DNA of 64,000 nucleotides from Noviherbaspirillum sedimenti (GTDB lineage: Bacteria > Pseudomonadota > Gammaproteobacteria > Burkholderiales > Burkholderiaceae_D). The stretch is from contig NZ_QYUQ01000002.1 in the NCBI RefSeq assembly GCF_003590835.1, positions 3,782,001 to 3,846,000 on the forward strand, given 5' to 3'. Below the pieces are notes generated by a model. It was not told where the DNA came from. It was given only the letters and a program-made list of their open reading frames with translations, and did not search any database. Below, piece after piece: positions 35,119 to 44,387 of the stretch (position 1 is the stretch's first letter; each line of letters begins with the position of its first letter). Both the position numbers and the translations under genes were made by a program.

Positions 35119-35532
35119 CTATGCGGCTAGCGATCCGAACGTCCTTTCCACCAGCAGGGAATCCATGTATTCCTTCATACCCACAATTTTTTTATCCTTG
35201 ATAATAAACAGGAATAAATATTGGTTGTTATAGGACCGTCCATCGACGAAGGTAGATTTTCCCTCCGCCTCACAAGCCACGCGGTCCGCTTCGGCGGTGG
35301 TGCTGATGATGCGGAAATCCAGGCCGTTTTTCGTAGCATTGGCCAGCATCTTGACGGCATCGCAGACGGCCGCGTAATTCCGGCTGCCGGCCAGCACGCT
35401 AGTCCCGGTGCAAATGGCGTCAATGTCGTCGGCAATCACCTCCTGTACTCCGGCGACATCGCCGCGGCCAAACGCGGCAAGGAACTTCCTCGCCAGGGAG
35501 ATGTTGACTTCCAATTCGGTTGCTTGTGTCAT
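35119..35532 (-). CDS. SnoaL-like protein (inverted-repeat copy A)
   Basis: A 137-residue NTF2-fold protein: SLARKFLAAFGRGDVAGVQEVIADDIDAIC at the N-terminus and VGMKEYMDSLLVERTFG at the C-terminus, as in limonene-epoxide-hydrolase/ketosteroid-isomerase-like SnoaL proteins. The start 35532 has GGAG before it; an upstream frame extension is not convincing. A near-identical copy is at 48969-49382 in the opposite orientation, also directly after a VOC gene. Confidence 0.87.
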   Translation of the reverse strand: MTQATELEVNISLARKFLAAFGRGDVAGVQEVIADDIDAICTGTSVLAGSRNYAAVCDAVKMLANATKNGLDFRIISTTAEADRVACEAEGKSTFVDGRSYNNQYLFLFIIKDKKIVGMKEYMDSLLVERTFGSLAA

Positions 35533-35634
35533 GTTTGCTCCATTTTGCAAGTTGATTAAAAATTCAAAACCTGTCCTGGCATACCTCAACCGGAGGCTTG
35601 CCAGTTCGTGTACATAAGCAGCTTATCCATCCGT

Positions 35635-35657
35635 CGCCCTGCCGGACTAGCAGGGCG
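35635..35657 (-). other. Hairpin between VOC and SnoaL (absent from the second copy)
   Basis: CGCCCTGC (35635-35642) pairs with GCAGGGCG (35650-35657). It lies inside a ~115-bp segment present between VOC and SnoaL here but missing from the otherwise matching module at 48.9 kb. It may lower SnoaL expression relative to VOC. Confidence 0.5.
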
Positions 35658-35679
35658 CTCCGGTTAGGCTGATGGATAT

Positions 35680-36213
35680 TTAGCCGATCAGGCGAATTGG
35701 GGCGGTTTTTCGATCCCACCGGTCATGCTCCGCTTTCCATGCCGCGAACAGTTCACGAATGATCGGGTTGTCCTCGTAGATTTCAATGAATCCGCCGACC
35801 TTGTCCCGCGCATCGACATAGGCGATCCGCCCCGAGCCATGTTTGCCTTCCTCGAAGATTTCCTCGACCACAGGGCAACCGTTTTTCACCATGCGGCTGC
35901 GGTCAAATTCAAACTCGTCCGTAAAGAACATCATGTGGTGAAAGCCCTGACCGCCATCGGGGTACACGTCCCGGTACATCGATGGGGCATCATTGTGCTG
36001 CTGGATGAGCTGGATGTTGATGTTTCCGCAGAAACCGAGCGCATGGCTGGAGTCTTCCCGCGAAGGCTCGCCGCGATAGAGCTGTTTCGCCACCTTCAGA
36101 TGCGGCGCAAGGAAAAACGGCCCCGCTCCAAAGACGTTGATCCAGTGGTGACAGGCTTCTTCGATATCCCTGACGACATAGGCAACCTGCATGATCGGCT
36201 TATTAATTAACAT
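35680..36213 (-). CDS. VOC-family protein (inverted-repeat copy A)
   Basis: A 177-residue VOC protein of the methylmalonyl-CoA-epimerase/glyoxalase_4 type: QVAYVVRDIEEACHHWINVFGAGPFF and GFHHMMFFTDEF, with the last metal-site strand GGFIEIYE. It is nearly identical to 48383-48916. It starts a minus-strand series (VOC, SnoaL, Rieske, DUF1329). Two palindromes at 36.33-36.38 kb lie upstream. Confidence 0.88.
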   Translation of the reverse strand: MLINKPIMQVAYVVRDIEEACHHWINVFGAGPFFLAPHLKVAKQLYRGEPSREDSSHALGFCGNINIQLIQQHNDAPSMYRDVYPDGGQGFHHMMFFTDEFEFDRSRMVKNGCPVVEEIFEEGKHGSGRIAYVDARDKVGGFIEIYEDNPIIRELFAAWKAEHDRWDRKTAPIRLIG

Positions 36214-36836
36214 AACTAAGATGTCCTCCCAATGTGTAAACCAGCGCTTTACGAGATAGGCAAGGCCGGTTGCTAGATTAAAAATAGGTGTTCATTTGCT
36301 TCGGCTACTACTTCGGCTACTTTAAACGACAAATGTCATTTAGTGAAGTTAATAATTTATTTTATATGACAAATGTCATATTTGGTCGAGTGCCGAATCA
36401 GGCTCCCCCTTGCCCCCTGATCATCCTATTGAGCGCCGAGGCCAGGCTTTGATATCGGCTGGCTAATAGGGCCCAATGGAAGCCATAGAAGCACGAATCA
36501 TCAGATATTGAGCGAATTAACAATCGTCATTTATAAATATAAAAACGTGCAATTTAACTACTATTGTCATTTATTGTTGAGTGGGTTGCACCCTAATGGC
36601 CGGACGGCGCTCCGGGGATGCGGTAAGTCTCCTGGGGGGCGCTTCAACTAGAACGGTTTGGTGGCGTTGGCGCCGCATGGCCGTGGCGGGACGGTGATGA
36701 CCATCGACCCCGAGGCCGAAGCGAAAAAATCTGATTGAGCGTGCCTATCGGCTGACTCGGGCGCTTGCACGCGTGTGCCGGCGCGGCATCGCCAATCCGC
36801 ACTGCAAAAATCCCTATCCAGTTGCCAAGTGAGCCG
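36214..36836. other. 623-bp intergenic region with palindromic operators
   Basis: The right of the VOC gene contains an AT-rich promoter-like zone with two TGTCAT palindromes (36328-36381) and half-site-like TTGTCATTTA stretches near 36.52-36.58 kb. The part from 36600 to 36836 is GC-rich and looks like eroded coding DNA, but I could not recognise a gene. Confidence 0.5.
36328..36381. promoter_or_regulatory. Paired palindromes with GACA-AA-TGTC core
   Basis: GACAAATGTC (36328-36337) and the longer perfect ATATGACA-AA-TGTCATAT (36364-36381) have centres 40 bp apart, close to four helical turns. They lie 115-170 bp upstream of the VOC start, as for a cooperatively bound regulator. Confidence 0.6.
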
Positions 36837-38546
36837 CTAGTCTCGATACCCGGTAATATGCTTTGCAGCCTGATAGGCAAATACCATGGCAGGCCCCAAA
36901 GTAGCGCCTGGTCCAGGGTAGGTCGGCAAAATCGCCGACGTGCAGTTGCCGGAAGCATAGAGGCCTTCCAGCGGCTCGCCGTTTTCCCGCAGCACCTGGC
37001 CATGCATATTCGTCACGAGCCCGCCCATCGTGCCAATGTCACCCGGTTCAAGCCGGAAGGCATAAAAAGGCGCCTGAATGATCGGCGCAAGATTGGGATT
37101 GGGCTTGATTTCCGGGTCGCCATAGTGACGGTCGTAGCTGCTGTCGCCACGTCCGAAGTCAAGGCCTTTGCCGGTAACGGCATAGCGGTTGATCTGGGCG
37201 ACAGTCTCTTCAAGATGATGCGGGTTGATTCCCGTTTTTTTCGCCAATTCGACAAGTGAATCGGCTTTGGTGATCATGCCCTCGCTGAACCAGCGCTTTG
37301 GCAGCATCCAGTCAGGACGGGTGCGTGCCGTGAGAAGCGGGCCGATAATATACTTGCGCCTGACCCGGGCATCAAAAATCAGGTACGCGGGTGCACATGG
37401 CGTCTCGTTGGTATGGGCCGCATACAGCTTGTCCTGCATGGTCACGTAATTCTCCGACTCATTCAGGAAGCGCTTGCCATTGCGGTTGACCAGGCAGGTC
37501 CCTGGGACTGATTTTTCCATAATCATCAGCCTTGGCATTGCTTCGCCCGGCACACTGCAGGTCATGCACCACCAGCCCTTTTGCATTTGTTCTGTTGCTG
37601 CCCCCAGCCTGGCGCCGGCAGTGATGGCATCGCCCGTGTTGGTTTTGACGCCTGCACTCCAACGCGCATTCGTAGGATGCGGCAAATATTGCTCGCGCAT
37701 GGATTGATTGTGTTCAAATCCCCCCGCAGTGAGAATCACGCCCCGCCTTGCCTTGACCCTGCAGGCTTTGCCGTCGCGCTGAATGACGGCGCCGATGACG
37801 CGACCATTTTCTTCAATGAGTTCCTGCAAAGGCGCGCTGCGCCACATCGAGATGCCGCGCTCCTTGAGCGACAAATAAAGCCGCGCCACGTGCGATCCGC
37901 CAATTTTTCTTTTGCGGTCATATCTGGAGCGCAGACGCCAGGGCAGATCGAAAGCGTATTTGGCCAGTAATTTGGTCAACAGCAGCTTCCAGCCCTTCAG
38001 TTTTACCGAGATCGTATTGGCCTCGGTAAGCGTCAGGGGAATGATGCCGAAAAGGTACCAGATCGGATGGCTATGGCTGACAATATCATTGTCGGCGCCG
38101 AGCAGGGAAGAGTCGAACGGTTCGGATTCCAGCGCCCTGTTGCCTTCTTTGGAGCCTGCAATATGGGTGTGATAATCCGGATACATGGATAAGGACGTGT
38201 AACGGGCGTGAGACTTCTCGTAAAGAAAATCAATCATCTTGGGGCCGTGAGCAAGATACGTGCCCAGCATGTCATCACGACGAATCGCATCAGGAATCGT
38301 GTTGCGCAAGTAAGTGTGTGCTTCCTCCAGGGAGTCTTGTTGCCCCGCTTCACGTGCAAGCTTGTTGCATGGAATCCAGATGACCCCGCCTGACAGCGCG
38401 CTGGTGCCACCGAACTTGCCCGCCTTTTCGACAAGCAAGACATCCTTGCAACCCATCTCGTAGGCTGACAGCGCAGCAGTCATGCCTCCCAAGCCGCTTC
38501 CCACGACTAAAACATCGACACTGTGGTCCCACGCTGGACTTGGCAT
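36837..38546 (-). CDS. FAD-dependent dehydrogenase, 3-ketosteroid-1-dehydrogenase-like
   Basis: A 569-residue flavoenzyme of the fumarate reductase/KstD family that would desaturate a cyclic ketone. FAD binding: VDVLVVGSGLGGMTAALSAYEMG and LLVEKAGKFGGTSALSGG. The C-terminal YPGPGATLGPAMVFAYQAA is the KstD-type signature, with GLYASGNCTSA before it. ATG 38546 has AAGGAGAG upstream; the longer frame start at 38588 does not. It is divergent from an AraC regulator and carries a TATGCA promoter element. It strongly suggests an alicyclic or steroid-like substrate. Confidence 0.92.
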   Translation of the reverse strand: MPSPAWDHSVDVLVVGSGLGGMTAALSAYEMGCKDVLLVEKAGKFGGTSALSGGVIWIPCNKLAREAGQQDSLEEAHTYLRNTIPDAIRRDDMLGTYLAHGPKMIDFLYEKSHARYTSLSMYPDYHTHIAGSKEGNRALESEPFDSSLLGADNDIVSHSHPIWYLFGIIPLTLTEANTISVKLKGWKLLLTKLLAKYAFDLPWRLRSRYDRKRKIGGSHVARLYLSLKERGISMWRSAPLQELIEENGRVIGAVIQRDGKACRVKARRGVILTAGGFEHNQSMREQYLPHPTNARWSAGVKTNTGDAITAGARLGAATEQMQKGWWCMTCSVPGEAMPRLMIMEKSVPGTCLVNRNGKRFLNESENYVTMQDKLYAAHTNETPCAPAYLIFDARVRRKYIIGPLLTARTRPDWMLPKRWFSEGMITKADSLVELAKKTGINPHHLEETVAQINRYAVTGKGLDFGRGDSSYDRHYGDPEIKPNPNLAPIIQAPFYAFRLEPGDIGTMGGLVTNMHGQVLRENGEPLEGLYASGNCTSAILPTYPGPGATLGPAMVFAYQAAKHITGYRD

Positions 38547-38603
38547 ACATGCTCTCCTTTGTAGATGCATTATTGATTTATTTTGCATACAGCCCGAGGA
38601 ATA

Positions 38604-38632
38604 AAGGTATCATTGCATATGATATCTAGCAA
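38604..38632 (-). promoter_or_regulatory. TATGCA promoter element (site 5) of the flavin dehydrogenase
   Basis: On the minus strand TTGCTA (38632-38627) and TACCTT (38609-38604) are 17 nt apart, with CATATGCAATGATACC spanning the spacer and the start of the -10, in the same register as the other sites. An inverted repeat TATCAT/ATGATA (38608-38624) overlaps. Confidence 0.55.
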
Positions 38633-38684
38633 TGCATATAAGGCAGGCATAGGTAGATACATAACAAATTGCAAGGAGACGCAC

Positions 38685-39758
38685 ATGCTGATAAGTGCAA
38701 TCGCGATACGTGACTACGTTAATGTAATGGTGAAGAGAGGGTTCATGCAGGACGTTGTCCTCGCAGATTCCGATATTGATTTTTCCAAACTTGACGACCC
38801 GTATTACCTTGTCAATTCGTCTCAATATAGAACTGTCGCAACCAATATTATCAAGTTGACTGGCGATGGCGGTATCGGCTTTGATATGGCAAAACTCCAT
38901 GATCTGCATGCATTTGGCGCTTTCGGTCATGCGGCTAGTACCAGCAAAACAGTACGTGATGTGCATAACCTATGGGTTCGCTATGGCGCGACACTTGTCG
39001 GCACGATGGGTAGACTGGAAGTGCGTAGCGAAAATTCGCATTACGTACTGCTCGCCATTGTCAGCCCAGACCCTCTGGATCCTCTTTTTCAATTTTGCAG
39101 TGAAGAGATTCTCGGCTTGGTATATCAATGGGGCGATCCTCTTGTGGGGGAGTCTGCGCCCGTATTGGAAATAACTTTATCGTATTCAGCTCCGGAGCAT
39201 AAGCAACGGTATAGCGAAATGTTTAGTTGTCCTATCCGATTCGCTGCCGAGCAAACTACAGTCAAGGTTGCACGTGACTGGTTTGACAGCCGGGTGCCAA
39301 CCCGCGATGTTGAGTTCAATGCTATCTGCTTGCAGTATTGTGAAAATATTCAAAATCGTATTGTGAATACAAAGCCGATAATATTCGAATTGCGAAGTAT
39401 TTTTTCTCAGTACGACAAATATCCACTGCCTACTTTTGAGGAGGTGGCTCGCTTGCTCAATCTCACGCCAAGAACGCTGCGCCGTCGTTTGCATGATGAG
39501 CACACCAGCTACCGAGCCCAAGTTGACGAATATCGAGCAGAGCAGGCGAAAAAATACCTTTCTTACGGTTCGATTACGCCAAAGGAAATCGCGTTCTTGC
39601 TCGGGTTCAATGATCAAAGCGCTTTTCGTAACGCTTTCAAGGCATGGACTGGGCTGACTGTCCGAGAATTTTGTACAAAAAAGACATGTGAGCCCAGCCC
39701 TTGGCGGCCAACATTTGAAAAAATGGCTATGGCACCTGCAATGCTTGAATCGAACTAA
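38685..39758 (+). CDS. AraC-family transcriptional regulator
   Basis: A 357-residue regulator with an N-terminal arabinose-binding-like domain (family of OruR/PhbR-type regulators) and a C-terminal double helix-turn-helix: FEEVARLLNLTPRTLRRRLHDEHTSY and SITPKEIAFLLGFNDQSAFRNAFKAWTGLT. AAGGAGACGCAC before ATG 38685 decides the start. It is divergent from the flavin dehydrogenase and may activate it. A related regulator is at 52.9-53.9 kb. Confidence 0.92.
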   Translation: MLISAIAIRDYVNVMVKRGFMQDVVLADSDIDFSKLDDPYYLVNSSQYRTVATNIIKLTGDGGIGFDMAKLHDLHAFGAFGHAASTSKTVRDVHNLWVRYGATLVGTMGRLEVRSENSHYVLLAIVSPDPLDPLFQFCSEEILGLVYQWGDPLVGESAPVLEITLSYSAPEHKQRYSEMFSCPIRFAAEQTTVKVARDWFDSRVPTRDVEFNAICLQYCENIQNRIVNTKPIIFELRSIFSQYDKYPLPTFEEVARLLNLTPRTLRRRLHDEHTSYRAQVDEYRAEQAKKYLSYGSITPKEIAFLLGFNDQSAFRNAFKAWTGLTVREFCTKKTCEPSPWRPTFEKMAMAPAMLESN

Positions 39759-40276
39759 TTAGAACGCATTTAAATCGCGCGCTTGTTCTATGATTTTGCG
39801 CGGAAAAATTTATGAAGCCAGATCCAGCAATTCTCAATCGCCGCATGCACTAAAGACATACTCCTGCCGCACTGCCACCAGCTCTTGACGGAGCGAATCA
39901 CTCAGAATAATTGCTGGAAACAGTAATTTTCTTCGTCCGATCGCGGCCGCCGCCCCTCTTCCTGTCGGACATAATTTTCTTTTCAGTGCTTGTTACTGGC
40001 CGTTGGCCGGTAAGCGCACATTTATGTCCGCATATTGGCTTATATTTTTTCGCCAGAAAAATATAATTATCGAACGATTACAAGATCAATGTCCGACGAC
40101 ATTTTAAGAAATGCGGAGGCTGAACACGTTTTTACACGCAGGGCTGACATGACTGCCAACTCGCATTTCGCAACAACGGCAGTGCAGTGAACATGGACAG
40201 CGGTGGGGCGCCATACCAGCACTGAAGCGCCCTATCGTTGGCCTTTATTACACCATTCAAAAAACTGGAGAAGACA
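39759..40276. other. 518-bp intergenic region, no gene recognised
   Basis: Spacer between the AraC gene and DUF1329 copy 2. I see short GC-rich repeats (GGCCGTTGGCCGG near 39990) but no convincing ORF, promoter or terminator. Confidence 0.5.
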
Positions 40277-41644
40277 ATGATGTTTAGATGTTCTATGACG
40301 CTTGCGGCAGGTCTGGCCGTATGTTCCATCGCTTCGGTGCAGGCCGCGGTGACTGCGGAAGAAGCCAGGCAACTGGGCAAGAACCTGACGCCCATGGGAG
40401 CGGAAATGGCCGGCAACAAGGACGGCAAGATTCCGGCCTGGACTGGCGGGATGAAGACCCTGCCGCCGGGCTTCGATCCCAAAAAACCCCATCTTCGGCC
40501 CGATCCGTTCGCACATGAAAAGCCGCTCTTTTCCATTGATGCGAAGAACATGAGTCAGCATGCCGACAAGCTGTCGGATGGCATGAAGGCCATGATGCAG
40601 AAGTACCCGACGTTTCGCATCGACGTCTATCCCACGCACCGCACGGCAGCCTGGCCGCAATACGTGATGGACAATACACTCAAGAACGCCACCCGATGCA
40701 GCACGGAAAAGGACGGTGTGGCGATCAGTCGGGCATGCTATGGCGGCTACCCGTTTCCGATTCCGAAGACGGGAAACGAAGTCATGTGGAACAAGATACT
40801 GAGGTTCGCTGGCCACGTTTTTGAAAATACGTTCACCCATTGGGTGGTGGATGCAAGCGGGACGCCTGCGCTTTCGTCGACCAGTTTCACACAGCAAGAG
40901 TATGTCTATTACGATCCGAGCAAGACCGAACTCGATGGTGATTATTTCTGGAAGTACCGGCATAAGACGACCGCGCCGGCACGCATGTCCGGCGAAGCCC
41001 TGTTGATGAACGATCCAATCGATCCGACTGCCCTGAAGCGCAAGGCCTACCAGTATTTGCCTGGGCAGCGCCGGGTCAAGCTTTCGCCGAACCTGGCCTA
41101 TGACACGCCGACACCGTCACAGGCTGGCGCCGCGACGATGGATGATGCGCAGCTTTTTCTGGGCGCGCAGGATCGCTTCGACTTCAAGCTGATCGGCAAA
41201 AAGGAGATGTATATTCCTTACAATAATACCCGGGTCATGGTAAATGAACAGAACTGTTCCCCGGAGAAGGCTCTGCTCAAGCATCATTACAATCCGGACT
41301 GCCTGCGCTTCGAGCTGCATCGTGTCTGGGTCGTTGAGGGGACAGTGAAACCTGGCGTGCGGCATACTTCACCGCGAAAGATGTTCTACTTTGATGAAGA
41401 TACTTATGTAGGCCTCAGTGACGGTTACGACGCAGCAGGCAAGCTGCAACGGGTGCTTTGGCAAACCCATACGCCGATGTATGAAATTCCGAGTCAACAT
41501 AGCGACGGTGCCGGATCATATAACCTGACCAGTGGTGTATATGTCGTGTCCGGACCCTATCCTGGAGGAGCAGCGTACCCTATCAAGCCGCTTGATGCAC
41601 GCGCATGGGCGCCTGAAGCGCTCGTTGGCGACGGCGTGCGTTAA
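40277..41644 (+). CDS. DUF1329 exported protein (copy 2)
   Basis: A 455-residue secreted DUF1329 protein: signal peptide FRCSMTLAAGLAVCSIASVQA then AVTAEEARQLGKNLTPMGAEMAGN. GGAGAAGACA precedes two adjacent ATGs (40277, 40280). It shares most of its sequence with copies 1 and 3 and differs from them in the SGEALLMNDPIDPTALK block. A SnoaL gene follows, as in copy 3. The role is probably in outer-membrane handling of a hydrophobic substrate (inference from the family). Confidence 0.9.
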   Translation: MMFRCSMTLAAGLAVCSIASVQAAVTAEEARQLGKNLTPMGAEMAGNKDGKIPAWTGGMKTLPPGFDPKKPHLRPDPFAHEKPLFSIDAKNMSQHADKLSDGMKAMMQKYPTFRIDVYPTHRTAAWPQYVMDNTLKNATRCSTEKDGVAISRACYGGYPFPIPKTGNEVMWNKILRFAGHVFENTFTHWVVDASGTPALSSTSFTQQEYVYYDPSKTELDGDYFWKYRHKTTAPARMSGEALLMNDPIDPTALKRKAYQYLPGQRRVKLSPNLAYDTPTPSQAGAATMDDAQLFLGAQDRFDFKLIGKKEMYIPYNNTRVMVNEQNCSPEKALLKHHYNPDCLRFELHRVWVVEGTVKPGVRHTSPRKMFYFDEDTYVGLSDGYDAAGKLQRVLWQTHTPMYEIPSQHSDGAGSYNLTSGVYVVSGPYPGGAAYPIKPLDARAWAPEALVGDGVR

Positions 41645-42454
41645 GCCGGTACCGGGCGTGCGGGGGGCAGCCTGAGATTCGAAAATCGCAACGGTACAAA
41701 AACGAGCCTGTGGGTTCCGCAACCGGGACAATTTCAAGATCGCCGTCTACTTCCATTGCGGCGGCCTTGATTTGTATCCGGCTTCAGTCACCCACAGGAA
41801 AGTCTGATGAATCATATTAATCATATTTAAAGGAAGCGACGATGACAACGAAACAGGATGAATTGAGCGTTTTGCAGTTATTGAACCGCTACGGTGTTGC
41901 AGTCGACAGCAAGCGGTGGGATGTCTTCGACCAAGTGTTTACGGAAGACGTGATTGCCGACTATGGCGCCCCGGTCGTGTTCGAGGGGCTCGCCGCCTTC
42001 AAGCGTGGGGCGGAAGCGGCATGGGGCCCGTTCGATGCATCACAGCATTCGATGTCGAATACAGTGTGGGAGCGTCGAGGAGATACTGGGCGATCACTTA
42101 CTTACGGGAATTGGTTCATTATCCGAAGGGGCGTCGAAGGCGGCGATCTCTGGGAGGGCCGGGGCTGGTACTACGACGAATGGGTTCTGCGCGACGCTGG
42201 ATGGCGGATCAAACGTCGGTGTTGCAGAACGATGTCGTGGTCAGGCAATCTGCTTGTGGTCGATCCAACGGCCAAAGCTGGGACAGCCTGCAGCAAGACC
42301 TATTCACTTGCGGACGCAGCGCGTGAGGGCTTGTTCAGCTTCTTCGATATCTAGCCAGGACACCGGGCGCGATCGTAGCCGTCTGTTCGGTCATCAAAAG
42401 TGGCCAGCTTAGCTTTAGCTGCGTATCTGTGTTCGGACATTGAAGCCTGGGTAT
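40346..42454 (+). repeat. Direct-repeat module, copy 1 (DUF1329-SnoaL)
   Basis: Matches 56137-58262. The DUF1329 halves are very similar; from 41719 to about 42440 the DNA is essentially identical (one 1-bp length change near 42395), including the whole SnoaL gene. The flanks differ completely. Confidence 0.9.
41842..42354 (+). CDS. SnoaL-like protein (170 aa, identical to 57646-58158)
   Basis: A 170-residue SnoaL_4-type protein: LLNRYGVAVDSKRWDVFDQVFTEDVIADYG at the N-terminus and WYYDEWVLRDAGWRIKRRCCRTMSW at the last barrel strands. The C-terminal tail ends AREGLFSFFDI. AAAGGAAGCGACG precedes the ATG. Its protein is identical to the copy at 57.6 kb, implying recent duplication or gene conversion. 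Function is unknown. Confidence 0.88.
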   Translation: MTTKQDELSVLQLLNRYGVAVDSKRWDVFDQVFTEDVIADYGAPVVFEGLAAFKRGAEAAWGPFDASQHSMSNTVWERRGDTGRSLTYGNWFIIRRGVEGGDLWEGRGWYYDEWVLRDAGWRIKRRCCRTMSWSGNLLVVDPTAKAGTACSKTYSLADAAREGLFSFFDI

Positions 42455-42813
42455 TCCGGTCTATCGTGACCGATTTCCAGCCATTCCCGGAATGGGCGGT
42501 CACGATACCGATCGGAGTTGGCGGCAAGCCACGTTTTGTCCTCAATCACGTCACCCGCGCCGGCCAAAATGCGGCACCGGAGTGGCCCAACATCGGCACC
42601 GACGGCGGCTATCGTGTCGAAATCGATGCTTTTCCGCCTTTCTGTGGTGATTTCCCTATGGGAATTCCTGGCGGCACGGGTTCTAGCTTTCAGGATGCAA
42701 TGGCCATGACCGCAGCACGTTGCGTGAACTCCATCAAGGCTGTGGTGACCGCCCCCGAGGGTTATCAGACCTTTCTGTCCTTGCCGCCATTGGGGGGTAA
42801 ATTGGCGCAATAG
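42455..42813 (+). pseudogene. C-terminal remnant of a dihydrodipicolinate reductase-like (DapB/DAPDH-type) protein
   Basis: The reading frame RSIVTDFQPFPEW...VLNHVTRAGQN...PEWPNIGTDGGYRVEIDAFPP...GIPGGTGSSFQDAMAMTAARCVNSIKAVVTAPEGYQTF matches the C-terminal domain of NAD(P)-dependent DapB/diaminopentanoate-dehydrogenase-like enzymes, which are ~350 residues. Only ~120 remain. The 5' part has been replaced by the end of the DUF1329-SnoaL repeat. A possible N-terminal stub of the same kind of gene is at 52715. Confidence 0.7.
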
Positions 42814-43162
42814 CCCCATTTCGGGGCAACGAATCAAAATAATCATTCACGGGAGTGCTGCAATGACGGCATTGACAAAGTGTCAAAATATTGGGGCATT
42901 CGCGAAAATATTTTTCACACTGCAAGAACCACAATCGCCCATCAATGCATTTGTAATATCTCTTCTCTGAAAGCGGGATGCAGCCTGGCACCAGAAATTT
43001 GCAATTTTCAATAGATCCAATATAGTCTGCATGAATACAATATGCTATATTATTGAAACAGGCGAATCAAACATCGGGAACGATGCCCTTGGCTGGTTAA
43101 CTCAATACCGTGCGGCCCCATACATGCCTGTGGCGTGCCGCCTTTCCTTTTAGGGAGAAGAT
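42814..43162. other. 349-bp intergenic region before the acyl-CoA dehydrogenase
   Basis: AT-rich promoter region. It carries a TATGCA-type element (43013-43041) and an inverted repeat CAATA/TATTG (43038-43055). No gene is seen. Confidence 0.6.
43013..43041 (+). promoter_or_regulatory. TATGCA-type promoter element (site 3)
   Basis: A -10 TACAAT (43036-43041) is overlapped by AGTCTGCATGAATACA (43024-43039), which matches site 1 at most positions and in the same register. The -35 (AGATCC) is poor, so an activator may be needed. Confidence 0.45.
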
Positions 43163-44329
43163 ATGAATTTTGCATTGACTGAAGAGCAGGTTGCCATTCG
43201 AGCCGCAGTGGAGGAAATCTGCGCAGGATTTGGCGATGACTACTGGTTGAAAAAGGACAAGGAAGGCGGTTTCCCGGAAGATTTTTACGCCGCGATGGCA
43301 AAGGCTGGCTGGCTGGGCATCGCCATGCCAACGGAGTACGGCGGCGCGGGTCTGGGAATCAGCGAGGCGGCGCTCATGATGGAGACCGTCTCGGGCTCGG
43401 GCGCCGGGCTGGCCGGCGCGTCCGCCATTCACATGAATGTATTTGGCTTGCATCCAGTCGTGGTGTACGGGACGCATGAGCAAAAGGCACGCTGGCTACC
43501 GCCTGTCATCAATGGTGAGACCAAGGCTTGTTTCGGCGTGACTGAACCAAATACCGGCTTGAATACGCTCAAGCTGAAGACGATGGCAGTCCGCAAGGGC
43601 GATCGCTACATTGTCAATGGACAAAAGATCTGGATTTCGACCGCCCAGGTGGCGCACAAGATCATGCTGCTTGCGCGTACCACACCGATTGACCAGGTGA
43701 AGTCGCCGACGCATGGCCTTAGCCTGTTTTACACGGACCTGGATCGCACGAAGATCGAAGTGCGTGAAATCGAAAAGCTCGGCCGCAAGGCAGTCGATTC
43801 CAACCAGCTGTTTATCGATGGGCTGGAAATTCCGGTTGAGGACATGATCGGTGAAGAAGGCCGCGGGTTTGAATACATCCTGCATGGCTTGAATCCGGAG
43901 CGCATATTGGTGGCGGCAGAGGCGGTAGGTTTGGGGCGCGTAGCCTTGCGCCGCGCCGCTCGATACGCCGGTGAACGCATTGTATTTGACCGCCCCATCG
44001 GAAAAAACCAGGGCATTCAACACCCGCTAGCAGAACGCTGGGTGGAGCTGGAGGCATCGACGCTGCTTTATCAGAAAGCGGCCTGGCTGTACGACCAGGG
44101 CAAGCCGTGCGGAGCAGAAGCCAATGCCGCTAAATTTTTCTGCGCAGAATCCGGTTTTCGCGCTTGCGAGACGGCGGTTCTGACCCACGGCGGAATGGGT
44201 TACGCAAAAGAGTATCACGTCGAACGCCATTTCCGAGAATCCATGTTGCCGCGGATTACGCCGATTACGCCGCAACTGATTCTCTCGTTTATTGCCGAGA
44301 AAGTGCTCGGGCTGCCGAAGTCGTATTAA
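43163..44329 (+). CDS. Acyl-CoA dehydrogenase
   Basis: A 388-residue acyl-CoA dehydrogenase. N-terminal MNFALTEEQVAIRAAVEEICAGFGDDYW, middle CFGVTEPNTGLNTLKLKTMAVRKGDRYIVNGQKIWISTA, C-terminal THGGMGYAKEYHVERHFRE. Followed by BKACE and another acyl-CoA dehydrogenase in the same direction. TAGGGAGAAGAT before the ATG is a good ribosome site. Confidence 0.94.
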   Translation: MNFALTEEQVAIRAAVEEICAGFGDDYWLKKDKEGGFPEDFYAAMAKAGWLGIAMPTEYGGAGLGISEAALMMETVSGSGAGLAGASAIHMNVFGLHPVVVYGTHEQKARWLPPVINGETKACFGVTEPNTGLNTLKLKTMAVRKGDRYIVNGQKIWISTAQVAHKIMLLARTTPIDQVKSPTHGLSLFYTDLDRTKIEVREIEKLGRKAVDSNQLFIDGLEIPVEDMIGEEGRGFEYILHGLNPERILVAAEAVGLGRVALRRAARYAGERIVFDRPIGKNQGIQHPLAERWVELEASTLLYQKAAWLYDQGKPCGAEANAAKFFCAESGFRACETAVLTHGGMGYAKEYHVERHFRESMLPRITPITPQLILSFIAEKVLGLPKSY

Positions 44330-44387
44330 TCATATCGGATTGAAATAAAGCCTTCATTCATTACCTGTTTATGGAGCCAATAGACAA

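Noticed and set aside
40346..42454. Direct repeat as a pure assembly artefact
   Set aside because: The flanks differ, the DUF1329 parts diverge and a 1-bp length difference exists, so two real copies are more likely.
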